64,000 nt of DNA. It comes from Paramacrobiotus metropolitanus (taxonomy: Eukaryota > Tardigrada > Eutardigrada > Parachela > Macrobiotidae). Shown here piece after piece: positions 22,586 through 34,044 of the stretch (within the stretch, counting starts at the first letter, position 1; each line of letters begins with the position of its first letter). A program made the position numbers and the translations under genes. Below the pieces are notes generated by a model. The model ran no database searches, had not been told where the DNA came from, and saw only the letters and a list, made by a program, of their open reading frames with translations. Location of the stretch: positions 1,178,001-1,242,000 of the forward strand of contig NW_026570247.1 in the NCBI RefSeq assembly GCF_019649055.1. Direction: 5' to 3'.

Positions 22586-25500
22586 ATGTACAGATTATAT
22601 TATTGCTTTTGTATGGTAGTATTAATTAATATTAAGTACATTCGTGCGGAATCGTTATGGAGCACGCAAGCGTTGAACCAAACAGCGACCTTCAATGTGC
22701 CGTATTACGGGCAAGTGGACAACCGCAATCCCATTGCCTATCATTTCACGCGGCAGTTAAATACGTTCTACGACGGCGCAGTGCGCTTGACCGTCGGCAG
22801 TGTGGACGCCAGCGAGGAGGAGCCCATTCTCATCATCGTTAAACGGCAGCGCACGGTACGCTCCTGGCAACTTCCGCTGATTATGGAGGAGAATCATGGA
22901 TATAGTTTCTTCAGTCGCACATTATGTCCACTGCATAATCATGGTATGGTGCTATTACATTTCTAGATATAAGTGTATGATTAAGGAATACGAACCTAGT
23001 GCATGTGTCTTGTGTAATTAAAACATTTGGAAAACTACAAAAAATTAGGAAAAATACGAGTAAAATAGTGATACATAAGCGGGAAGAACGAAGTAAAATA
23101 TGCACTGCTATTTTCCAAAATGCATTATGTATACATTACTTGAACCGTATATCTCTTATTTCATTTCGTGGCATTTTGCTCCTCTTTCGATACGTATATT
23201 GATAAGTCAGTACTCAGTATATATACGAGCAAGAACTCACTGTAGGTAGAAGGACTGGGAACCGACTGTGCAACGGTCGACTACGTCATCACTGTCGCAT
23301 ACAGAATGCACTGCTGTGCTATTGCTTACCAAAGGTCCACAGATTTTCTTGTCCCTTTTAAAAGATATTATCAGTTCCTTTCTCCTCTAAGACTTCCTTA
23401 TATTTTAACAGATCATATTCAATTTAGAAACCAAAATATGAGGGGCTAGAAATAGAAAAGAAAAGAAATATGCTGAGAAAACTGACAAAAACCGTGATAA
23501 ACACGCATCTGTCACCATGGCAGCCGCCCTCCGTGTATGCGAGGGTGATGACGTCAAACGGTAGGTTACCAGTCTTTCTCACACTATAGTAAGTACTTGA
23601 TACGAGTGTAATGAAAATTACCAACTATTCATGTGAAATTTTGATTTTTGTACTAAATTATAGAAGGATTAGTAATATCTGTAGATCTTATGCCCAATTT
23701 TGTTGATTTATTTTCTGCGTATAATTATTTTTTTTATTAAGTATTATTGAACTATTTATTTATAGTATGGAAATATGGAGTTTTATCGAAATTTACGTAC
23801 TAACAATATTACCGGCTAACTTATGGTTAGTCTATGTTATTACTCTGTACTTTGATTTTCTGTCTATCCATAGCGTCAACAGAAATTCCGCTAGCTGGCA
23901 GCGACGAATTCTACGTGGAGATCTTCTCGGTATCCTCCACCCGCCTCTCCTACAGCCTGATGGTAGCCACCTTTCCGGGCTTCTCCGTCAGCCACCTCCC
24001 GAACTTTGAGCTGCGCGTCAGCCCTTCTGAACCCCAGTACGTCCACTACCGCATGCAGCCGGCCACCAACCGTGTCGTCGTCAAGGTCAACGCCACCGTC
24101 GGCGACACCTACTGCAGCTATTTATCCATCCAGTCGGTCCGCTGTCCCGTGGGGGACTTGGAGGCCGACCTCCGGCTGGACGGCCGCTACCAGACCGTCA
24201 CCTCGCGGGCGGCCATCGAGGTCACCCGCGCCCAGTTCCCCAGCGGGGAGTTCTACATCGTCGTCCTGGTCCACACCCGGGATGACGACTGCACCGAGTC
24301 CCGCGGGCTCTTCAGCTTGCTCCAGCGGCACAGCGACGCCAAGGGAACGGTGTACCACGCCCCGCGCTACAAGACCGTTAACGTCACGGTCATCGAGAGC
24401 CTGGACGCCGAGGGGTACATCCTAGCCACGGTGGTCCCGGTGCTGATCTTCCTGGGGTTCTTCATCCTCTCGGTGGTGCTCCTGCAGACCGGTCCGCGGA
24501 CCTGGAGGGGCATTTTCTGCACGGATCTCAGCCGGGTGACCCTCCCGACCGCCGAGGAGAAATGGGGGATCGCCGCGCTCTTCGAGAAAAGCATCACCGG
24601 CAAGGATATACCTTCGCTGTGGGACCCGGACAACTACGAAGCCTCCAACTCCAAACTCGCGCAGATGGTCCGGAAACTCCGGGCGTCCTCCGACCCCAAT
24701 GTCCAACTAATGACCGAGAGCGCCCCGAAGACCGTCAACCTTACCGGCTTCGACTCCACGGACGGGCAACCGGGAGCGTTGACCCTCCTGCACATGGCGG
24801 ACATCAACCGGAAGTCTGCCAGTCTGATTAAGCAGACCTCGCGGGAGTACGGCCTGACGCTGATCACGGTGTTCATCTTTTACAGCCTGCCGGTGCTGCA
24901 GCTGGTGATGACGCACCAGGGCCTGCTGGTGGTGACGGGGAACGAGGACATCTGCTACTACAACTTCTCCTGCGCCAACACCGTCGGCGTTCTCTCCGAC
25001 TTCAACCACATCCTCTCCAACGTCGGCTACGTCCTCCTCGGACTCCTCTTCATCCTCCTCGTGCGCCGCAAGTCCATCTTCACCTCCAAACTAAGGCAGA
25101 CGGTGCCGAGCTTGGACGAGTACGGCATCCCGTCGCAGGTGGGTCTTAATCAAATACATAAATATGCATATATGTGTATATATATAGAAGTACACGTAAT
25201 AATGCGTTTTTATAGGTACAAGCTTGTCCCGTAATTTCTAACATAAAGGTTCTAACGCAAATGTAAAGATACGTTATGTACCCTAATTTCTAATGTAAGC
25301 ATAATTTAATTAAACTGCCCTGGACTAGATTGGTCTGTTCTACGGGATGGGGATGGCGCTGACGATGGAGGGCGTGATGAGCGCCTGCTACCACGTCTGT
25401 CCCAGCTACAACAACTTCCAGTTCGACACCTCCTTCATGTACCTCATCGCCGGGCTCCTTCTTCTAAAACTGTACCACGCCCGCCACCCGGATGTCCTGC

Positions 25501-26757
25501 CGCAGTCGTACGCGGCGTACGCGCTGTTTGCCGGTTTTATACTGATCGCTGTGGTGGGCGTGGTCAGCCGGCATATTGGCTACTGGATCGCCTTTTCAGT
25601 GATCCATGGAATTGTCACCGTTGTCCTGTTCCTGCAGATACTGTTTGTGGGATACCTCGAATGGTCATTCGGTCAGTTCACAATTACAAAAACCGTTACG
25701 TAGTTTTGAGATACAGCGAATTCATACCGATACCTGCCTACAAATTGTCAAATTAATGGAAAAAATGCAAGAGGCACTGATTGGCCGATAGGGAATAAAA
25801 CTACTGCAATAAAACTATTAAAATATCTTTTGTTTGCAGCCGGTGTTAGGAAAGGCATGAAGGAGGCGTTCGCCACAAAACGCGGTGAGCGCATGAAAAT
25901 CCCCACAAGCCGCATCGTCCTGTCCACGCTGATCCTGCTAACCAACCTGCTCTTCGTCATCTCGGGACCGCTGCTGCGGCCGTACGATTTCGCCAGCCAT
26001 CTGCTGTTCATTCTCCAAGCCAACCTGCTCATCTACGCTTCCTTCTACGTCGGCATGAAGATGATGGATCCCGATGAGCGCATCAGCCGCGCATCCTGCC
26101 TGTACTTTTTTCTGGCACTGCCCGCCTGGGGGGTCGGCATGTATTACTTCACCCGCGGGTACGCTTTGTAATAACGCTAAAGGTCATCGTGGATTGTGGC
26201 TTAAATACATATAAGTTTAAGTGTATGCTTTTTTGATGCACGCTTTTCAGTGTACGAGGACAATTGGGTGCTGTGAACATACCCTGCACGATTAGGCTGC
26301 GATGAACAGCCGGCTAAATTTAAGCCGTTTGCATTCAGACTGTGATATCAGTAGCGTTGCGAGCTACGGCTGACCAGCTGTTCATCGCAGCCTAATCGTG
26401 CAGGGTATGTTCACAGCACCCAATTGTCCTCGTACACTTTTTTAAATACGCTTTTTGGTGTAACCATTTTCTAAGCACGCTTTTTGGTGTGCGCTTTTTT
26501 AAGTACGTTTTTTTTAAGTACACTTTGGGATGCACTTTTTTTAAATGCGCTTTTTTGTGTACAGGTTAAGCAACTGGGAACTTAGCGCGGCGAAATCCCG
26601 GGAAGGCAATCGAGAGTGCTTCTTCTTCGAATTCTACGACGAGCATGATGTGTGGCATATGTGCTCGGCCATCGGGTTATTCTTTACCTTCATGATGCTG
26701 CTGACATTGGACGATGATCTGGCCACGGTGACGCGTGATCAGATCACGGTATTCTAG
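22586..26757 (+). CDS. SID-1/SIDT-type dsRNA channel-like protein, copy 1
   Basis: Multi-pass membrane protein of the SID-1 family, whose members carry dsRNA (and in vertebrate SIDT, cholesterol or nucleic acid) across membranes. The five exons are 22586-22943, 23874-25138, 25329-25671, 25840-26158 and 26565-26757, giving 825 aa with all phases matching. A signal peptide (~1-21) precedes a ~280-residue extracellular region with paired cysteines (CSYLSIQSVRCPVGDLE, about 200-215). TM1 is near 300-325, a cytosolic loop runs to about 440, then come the remaining helices. The CREST-type metal-site motifs are kept: SACYHVCP and FQFDTSFM in exon 3, HDVWHMCSA in exon 5. C-terminal LTLDDDL..V.RDQI.VF is typical of the family. 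It heads a tandem pair with 28241-32871. Intron 4 contains a perfect inverted repeat (see findings). Confidence 0.95.
26250..26437. repeat. 61-bp perfect inverted repeat inside a SID-1-like intron
   Basis: 26250-26310 and 26377-26437 are exact reverse complements, with a 66-bp spacer. The spacer itself starts with the 16-bp palindrome-like CGGCTAAATTTAAGCCG. The repeat lies wholly in intron 4 (26159-26564) of SID-1-like copy 1, so the pre-mRNA would form a 61-bp duplex. The matching intron of copy 2 lacks it. It looks like a MITE or a recent foldback insertion; no clear target duplication was seen. Confidence 0.9.
26438..26560 (+). repeat. Degenerate tandem repeat next to the inverted repeat
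   Basis: Runs of CTTTTTTAAGTACG- and CTTTTTGGTGTG-like units repeat about eight times up to the splice acceptor at 26564, giving a long polypyrimidine-rich tract before the last exon. A shorter related stretch (CTTTTTTGATGCACGCTTTT) lies just left of the inverted repeat near 26228, so the inverted repeat appears to have landed in the satellite. Confidence 0.6.
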
Positions 26758-28240
26758 TTAATACCAAGATACCATATCGGTAGATCTGTCTAGAGGAACC
26801 GTTAAAGGAGTTTCCGTCGCTAGCATCGGACTTGTGCTGGATCGTAACGAATGCTATCGCTACTGAACTGTTGTTTACCAATGAACATGACGTAGTTGTA
26901 ACTACGGAATTGCTGGTGCTTCCCATAAAATGTAAACAGTCGTTCAACAAGTCTGTTGCTTTTGTGGCGTTTACCGTTTCATAAGGGTTGCGTGATGTGC
27001 ATTTAATCTTCAGAAGACGACGCAATGGTTTGCTTCTCGACTTTGTAGCTTCAAGTCAACATCTACTGTAGAGTCAGTGCAGACAGAACAAGTTGCCGTG
27101 TTCCTGTTTAAGCTCTGATTATCAATCTGGAGGCTCCTGAACGCCGAGATCAACCGGCGATAGTCTAATGGTTATACTTACAGGTCTATACATTAAGCGA
27201 ATTTAGCGATGATCCCGATAGATCACTATCCTAACATTTTTTCCAAGGAGATTGTAATGTTAGTCATTAGTTATTATGTGCCTTTGGCACCGTGCCTTTT
27301 CTAAGCAAACCATCTACAAAATCAATGAGCTGCACCACTGACTAATTTAACATATACTGTATACATAGCGTAATCTGATGGCTGTGCAGTTGCTGTGTTC
27401 CACAACAACTGTTAAGGTGTTTCGGTAACTACAGGCGGGAATCAGGACGGTATTAGCGTACTGGGCTTGTTAAACGGCATAAGATCCTACATCCTGTGCG
27501 ACCAATCAGACTAGCGTTATACGTCCTCCCCGTTCAGAAATTATACAAATACTGTACTGTACAAATACTGTACAAAATATTTTATGTATAATAATATTAT
27601 TTGCATCAAAACCAGCAGGTTGGATGTATCGTTGTCAACCCTATAAATCTGCCTTGCTATCGGTAAATGTGCTGGCTCCGTAATATAGGAGTAACAACGA
27701 CACGTCTCCACTTCCACAAACCATTTTCCATTGGTATTTTAAAACTTGCTCACGACTGTCAGCTCACTACGCACTAGTACGCAATATAGCCTTGTACGTT
27801 TTAAGTATTACGGTTGTGGCTGTGTTTGTACTGCATGAATAACGTGCCTGACGCATCGTCGTACAGTCAGCGCCGGAAGCGACACGCACGATACAACGGT
27901 CGTAAGCGAACAGCTATGCGCTGCATGTTGATCTTGCCGTTGATGGGAACCGGAATCGTTCTAGCTATAAACTTTTTAAAATAACGTCAGACAACATTCA
28001 CACAGCAGCAGTGTGGCATGATCGATAGCATGGCCAACCCAACACACCAACCTCGATTCCACAACAAACCAGTCTCCCAGCTGTGTACACACAAGTCTGC
28101 CGGCTACAAATGTACTGCAGCCGATTGTAGCTTTTTAATGCCTACAATCAAATCCGCTGCGTAACGGTTTTACTATTCAATTCATGCCTGTATGAAATCT
28201 TTTGGCTGACGGCGACATCTAGCATAGTTTGCCAGCTATA
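26758..28240. other. Intergenic between the two SID-1-like genes
   Basis: 1.5 kb. No exon was recognised. It holds the 3' UTR of copy 1 and the promoter of copy 2. A short A-box-like stretch (GATAGTCTAATGGTTATAC near 27156) has no matching B box, so it is not called as a tRNA. Confidence 0.5.
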
Positions 28241-31200
28241 ATGGTACTAATGTTGCGTGTGCGGTTTTTGTGGTTAATGTTGTGTGTACTCGTGAATCGG
28301 CAAAACGTACAGGCTGGTGCCTCATTGTGGAGTCCGCCGGCGCTGAACATCAGCGCGGCCTTCGATGGGCCGTACAGCGGACAGGTGGACAGCCGCAACC
28401 CGGTGGCCTACCATTTCGGCCGGCAGCTCAACGCCTACAACGGCGCGCTGCGGTTGACGATAGGAAGCGTGGACGCCAGCGACGAAGCGCCGCTGCTCAT
28501 CATCGTCAAACGACTGCGGACTGTGCGCTCCTGGCAGCTGCCGTTGCTCACGGAGAAGAACCATGCCTACCGCTTCCTCAGTCGCACACTGTGCCCGCCC
28601 TACGGTACGGAAAATATAGCATCGGTAGCACATTAGACCACTGCAGTTACGGTACAGTTATTGAACTTGAACGGTTTAATTTAAATCGCCTTCTTTAACT
28701 GGCAGTAGCCATCAAAGTAGCAAAAAATTACAGATGCGGGCAAACTAGTAACTACTTCGCAATTAAAATTTAAATCGATAGTTTATATTTAGTCGATCGA
28801 TATTCCGCATACATTAGCCATGCCAAATGCATGTACAAAGTATCTGTAGAGCATTACAGTATTACTGTAAAATTATTAGAGTGTGGCGTGGCGCGCCGTA
28901 GTATGGAGCTTGGCGTAACGGGTAACCCGAGATTCACGGGTTATTGTATTATGCTTGTATAACTGGTTTCCTTCATGTTTAACAACAATGATTATACTAC
29001 GGTTATTGTACTGTAATCCACAATACAAAATACAAGACGATATAGGCACACTGGCACAGTGCATTAGCCGTTAGCATCAAGACTGACGACAGCAAAATGG
29101 GCCTATTAACTCCGTACGTTTATACGAGCCAACGTCAATGGTTCATTATGGTTGTAATTTGGCAACGTCCCCACTAGCCATAATACCATTCATGGAGCTT
29201 GCGCAGCATTCAACACCCCCCGCAGCGAAATGCGTATAGGTGTGTACTATTTGCAGGAGCCTATACCGAACACGTATCTGTAGGCTGCAAATGAAAGCAC
29301 GCTTATGGCGTTGGTTCCGTATTATGTTTGTCCAGGCTGAAAATAAATGGCGCTTTTGGCGATGTCAGTGAATTCAGTTCAATTTGATGAATCAAGAAAG
29401 AGCCGCGGCAACGCATTCGCATCTTTTAAATCGTCGAAAATCGACCGAATACGGACGGAATCAGTGACACAATGTTCAGTAACACTTTGACGGTTTAACA
29501 GAACGTGATGGGTCGACGGCGTGCATCTTGTAGTGACGGTCGATGAAGTTCCGCCCACGAAATGACCCGTTCCATGCGGATGTACTGACATTTCTGTGCC
29601 TACTAGATCGACGCAGTTAAAGTATTGCTCAAGGAGCTCTGATTACTTATTTTGCGCCTGCTTTTTAATCGCGAGAGAACTGTCAGTTGTACAGGCTGGA
29701 GAGCATCTAAGGTCACCACGGCATCTATGGTTATTTTAACCGGAATCGGGAAACAACTAAACTACATACCGGCCTACATTTTTTAAATGTCAAAATCGTC
29801 CCGTACGAAAGAGTACCGAAACTAAAATCAGTGTTTAGAAGAAACCGCTTTTGAAATACGAGTATCTACAAGACTACAGGAGATTTACGTTTAAGGCGTC
29901 GTTGAGCGGAACATTTATTCAGATGAAATTACTTCCGCTTCGATGTCCAGGTCCGCAACTGAAAACACTAATGCTTTATTCTTGTAGTGGCGACGGAGAT
30001 AATCCCGCATGCTGCACACAACGAATTCTATGTGGAGATCTTCACGGTGTCCCCGTCGCCGGTCTCCTACAACCTCACCATCGCCACCTTCCCCGCCTTC
30101 AACGTCAGCCACCTCCCGCACTTCGCGCTGCACGTCAGCCCCTCCGAGCCGCAGTACGTCCACTACCGCATGCCGGCCGATCGTAACCGGGTCCTCGTCA
30201 AACTCCACACCACCTTCGGCGAGACCATCTGCAGTTACTTATCCATCCAGTCGGTCCGCTGTCCCGTGGGGGACCTGGAGGCCGACCTCCGGCTGGACGG
30301 ACGCTACCAGACCGTCACCGGGCGGGCGGCCATCGAGGTCACCCGCAGCGAGTTCCCCAGCGGGGAGTTCTACATCGTCGTCCTAGTCCACTCCCGGGAT
30401 GATGACTGCGCCGAGTCCCGCGGGCTCCTCAGCCTGCTGCAACGGCGGACGGAATCCCGGGAGACGGTGTTCCCGACGGCGCGCTACAAGACGGTCAACA
30501 TCACCGTCATGGAGGGTCTCGACGCCGAGGCCAATAACCTGGCGCTGGTCGCTCCCGTACTGCTCTTCCTGGGGTTCTGTGTCATCGCGTTGCTGCTGCT
30601 GCAAAGCAGTCTGAAGACGTGGAGCGGGATTCTCGGCGGAGACCTCAACCGGGTGACCTTTCCCGAGGTCCAGCGACGGTCTAAAATTGCGGCGTTTTTT
30701 GCGAAAAGTATTACCGGCAAACCTATCCCGTCGATGTGGGATGAAAAGAACTACACGGCTTCCGATGCAAGGTTATCCCGATTGGTCCGTACTCCCTCGG
30801 ACCCCAAACTCCAGCTCCTGGCTGAAGGGGACACCAAGACCGCAAACCTAACCGGCTTTGATTTTATCGACGGTGGCGCCACCTCCTCGCCCATCCTGCA
30901 CGTCTCCGACATCAACCGGAAGCCCTGCACCGTGATCAAGCAGACCTCGCGGGAGTACGGTTTGACGCTGATCACGGTGTTCATCTTTTACAGCCTGCCG
31001 GTGCTGCAGCTGGTGATGACGCACCAGGGCCTGCTGGTGGTGACGGGGAACGAGGACATCTGCTACTACAACTTCTCCTGCGCCAACACCGTCGGCGTCC
31101 TCTCCGACTTCAACCACATCCTCTCCAACGTCGGCTACGTTCTCCTCGGACTCCTCTTCATCCTCCTGGTGCGCCGCAAGTCCATTTTCACCTCCAAACT

Positions 31201-32871
31201 TAGGCAGACGGTACCGCGGCTGGACGAGTACGGCATCCCGTCCCAGGTACCCTGTAATGCTGATAAGTCGTTTTTGAAACCGTTTTGAGCCGTTTCGAAA
31301 ACCGTTTTTGCGCTCAGCATCGGGTATTTCTAGGTAAGGTATGGATGCAATGAATTCTACCTTGTTCAAACGCAAGTAGGAGTACTCTGCAGTTTTTTCG
31401 CCCACATACAATGGACGACCAAAAGAAGTTGAAAGCGACCGGCCAGTGTGCGGTCGCGCCTCATTAACTTCTTTTTGTCGTGCACTGTATGCAGTGATTT
31501 GAGCATAAGCATAAAACAATTTGTGCGAAGCCAATGTGTTCGTGCGTGTACTTGAACTGGGAACCCTTAAAGTACGTATCAACCTGTTGATGAAACAAGC
31601 TGAAACGTTGGCACATCAACAAAGATTACAACAACAGAATCTGGTTGAACTTATGCGGAATTAGGTGGGCCTGTTCTACGGGATGGGTATGGCGCTGACG
31701 ATGGAGGGTATCATGAGCGCTTGCTACCACGTCTGTCCCAGCTACAATAACTTCCAGTTTGACACCTCCTTCATGTACCTCATCGCGGGATTGCTGCTAT
31801 TGAAAATGTACCATGCCCGGCATCCCGATGTCCTTCCGCAGTCCTACACAACCTATCCACTGTTTGCCGGTGTGATCATAATCGCCGTGGTGGGCGTGAT
31901 CAGCCGGCACATCGGCTATTGGATCGCCTTCTCCGCTGTACACGGGATTATTGCTATCATTGTGTTCCTGCAAATACTGTTTGTTGGCTACCTTGAATGG
32001 TCACTCGGTATGTAATTCTTAAATTTTGAAAAGCTACAGCGCAATCGCTTATTTCGGATTTGATTGTAGTATGCTTAAAAAACGGGATGAAGGCCGTGTT
32101 GACAGTCAAACAAGGCAAACGCGTGAAGATCCCGCCCAAGCGCATTGTCCTGTCCACGCTGATCTTGCTGACCAACCTGCTGTTTGTCATCGCGGGACCA
32201 ATGCTGCGGCCGTACGATTTCGCCAGCCACCTTCTGTTCATCCTGCAGGCCAATCTCATAGTCTATGCGGCGTTCTACGCCGGCATGAAGATTCAGGATC
32301 CTCATGAGCGCATCAGCCGCGCTGCCTGCCTGTACTTCCTGCTGGGGGTGCCCGCGTGGGGGGCCGGCATGTACTACTTCACTCGCGGGTACGCTGCTTA
32401 CAATTAACTGTAAAAGTGTACTCAGCTGTACAGGTCATCAACACACTCGGCCTTCATTAGAACTGTATGCATAGCTATATGGGTCACCTAACTGTAAGGC
32501 CACCATCACATTTTGCATTATATAAGGATGTTTACATTTGCTCTTACTTTATTACAAAAGGCCACAAACCCTAAAGGTCATCGTTCCGTTTGCTGCAAAG
32601 AAAAAGCAGTGTCATTTTCTCGTAATGTTTTAGCGTTCGTGAGGCAAAATTTCATCCGTGTCAGTGACTTGTACGTAGGCTAAGTGATTGGGAAGTGAGT
32701 GCGGCGAAATCCCGGGAAGGCAACCAGGAGTGCTTCTTCTTCCAGTTCTACGACGCACACGATGTGTGGCATATGTGCTCGGCCACCGGGTTGTTCTTTA
32801 CCTTCATGATGCTGCTGACACTGGACGACGATCTAGCCACAGCGACGCGTGATCAAATTTCTGTGTTCTGA
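28241..32871 (+). CDS. SID-1/SIDT-type dsRNA channel-like protein, copy 2
   Basis: Tandem paralogue of 22586-26757 and of the same length. The five exons are 28241-28604, 29988-31246, 31665-32007, 32070-32388 and 32679-32871, giving 825 aa. Exons 3, 4 and 5 have exactly the same lengths as in copy 1 (343, 319, 193), and exons 1+2 sum to 1623 nt in both. It has a signal peptide, the extracellular CSYLSIQSVRCPVGDLE block, and the metal-site motifs SACYHVCP, FQFDTSFM and HDVWHMCSA. The GLLVVTGNEDICYYNFSC segment is identical to copy 1. The start is the ATG at 28241; a second ATG is three codons on. Intron 1 (1.4 kb) holds an arm-like fragment of the foldback satellite family (~29430-29580). Intron 2 holds a hairpin MITE. 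Both copies look intact. Confidence 0.95.
29430..29580. repeat. Arm-like fragment of the foldback satellite family
   Basis: It contains GGTCGACGG, GACGGTCGATGAAG and CACGAAATGAC motifs spaced as in the arms at 4173-4258 and 39900-39965, with no CCTAAG core. It lies in intron 1 of SID-1-like copy 2. Boundaries are approximate. Confidence 0.4.
31409..31487. mobile_element. Short TA-flanked hairpin MITE in a SID-1-like intron
   Basis: Ends starting CAATGGACGACCAAAAGAAG (31409) and finishing with the complement of CAGTGCACGACAAAAAGAAG (31487) are bounded by TA on both sides. The arms pair over ~22 bp with three mismatches, then again over GCGACCG/CGGTCGC. It sits in intron 2 of SID-1-like copy 2 and explains part of that intron's extra length (418 bp against 190 bp in copy 1). 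Confidence 0.6.
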
Positions 32872-34044
32872 AATACTGAATTTTCCAAGACCATTCGATG
32901 CAGTAACGATGGTTTTTACATTAATAATTGGCTATTCCCGTGCTCAATCAGATCCTATCCAATAATAAACAAGCAATAAATTGATGAAACCGTGAAAACC
33001 GCTGTTTTCATCGCGTATTAAGTAACGTACGTCTTTGACCAACGGATAACTACAACATTAACAGGAAACAAACCATCAGTTGGGTTACGCAAGGATATCT
33101 TCAAAACACCGGTCTTTTGCATCAGTAAAACTTTTCCGATGTCCCTTTGTTTATATAGCATATTAAAAGGGAGCAAAAAAAGGTAAGACAACTATTTCGC
33201 GTTTTTCGTAGATTCACCATGTCACATTCATACTTTAGTGATTCTCACCGCCTCCGAGCCACTTCACTACGACTTCGCACTGTTCGCAAGAAATCGTGGC
33301 TCGTCTAAAGTGGAGTGTAATTAACGGAGTAACAATAAAATCCCTAATTCTCCTGAATTCATCGCTTTTCGTTGGCGTAATAAGTATCTTCAGGCCAAAA
33401 ACATTAGGCGTTGTGGACAACAATGTTGTCATACCACAGCCATGGTTTCTCGAATCTCCATCAAGAAAATACGAGTATGTTCGCGGGGCGTGGTCATGTA
33501 AATTCGACAGTGCAGTAAGTGCTCCGTTTCTTATCGGTTATCACTGAATATCCTGCAATCCTTCAACGAGACAGTCGGGTACTTGAATCATTAAAGCATA
33601 TCAGTTACAGGCTTACAGCGGCGACTTTTGGACTTTAACAGGACATCGACAGCGATAAGTTTATTTACATACAGATACGTACTTTACCGGTACTTGAGCT
33701 TCCGAATTCCGATCAACCATAACATAATAACTGGCAACCAACTTAACAGGTAAATACAAAATCCGTTGTTTGACTGCACCTAGTTCAGCAAATCAGCTTT
33801 CGACTCTTTGTTGTCCGGACCGTCCGGTAGGTACGTGAGCATGTATTTTCCAGTTTCCATTTTCAAGTTTCTTAGTGGTCCATAGGCTGACCTGTTAGGT
33901 ACCTGATCCACCGTCCCGAAGACTTTTTGATGGTTGTCGTCGAACTTCGAAGCTCGCGAAAATTTTACGCTGAACGTGCTGTGTTTCATGTATCACGTGA
34001 TTCCATAACTGTGGATTGTTTATAGCAACGCAGAATACCGAAAT
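32872..34044. other. Intergenic, nothing recognised
   Basis: 1.2 kb between SID-1-like copy 2 and the GPCR, both on the plus strand. It holds the poly(A) signals noted separately and presumably the GPCR promoter. No exon or repeat family was recognised. Confidence 0.5.
32964..32980 (+). terminator. Poly(A) signals of SID-1-like copy 2
   Basis: Two AATAAA hexamers (32964-32969 and 32975-32980) lie about 95 bases after the stop codon. Confidence 0.6.

Noticed and set aside
24006-24425. Ser/Pro/Arg-rich plus-strand frame inside SID-1-like exon 2
   Set aside because: Out-of-frame shadow of a strongly G/C-biased coding exon. The same occurs at 30009-30386.
27156-27176. tRNA-like A box (TAGTCTAATGGTTATAC)
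   Set aside because: No B box or cloverleaf follows within 100 bases.
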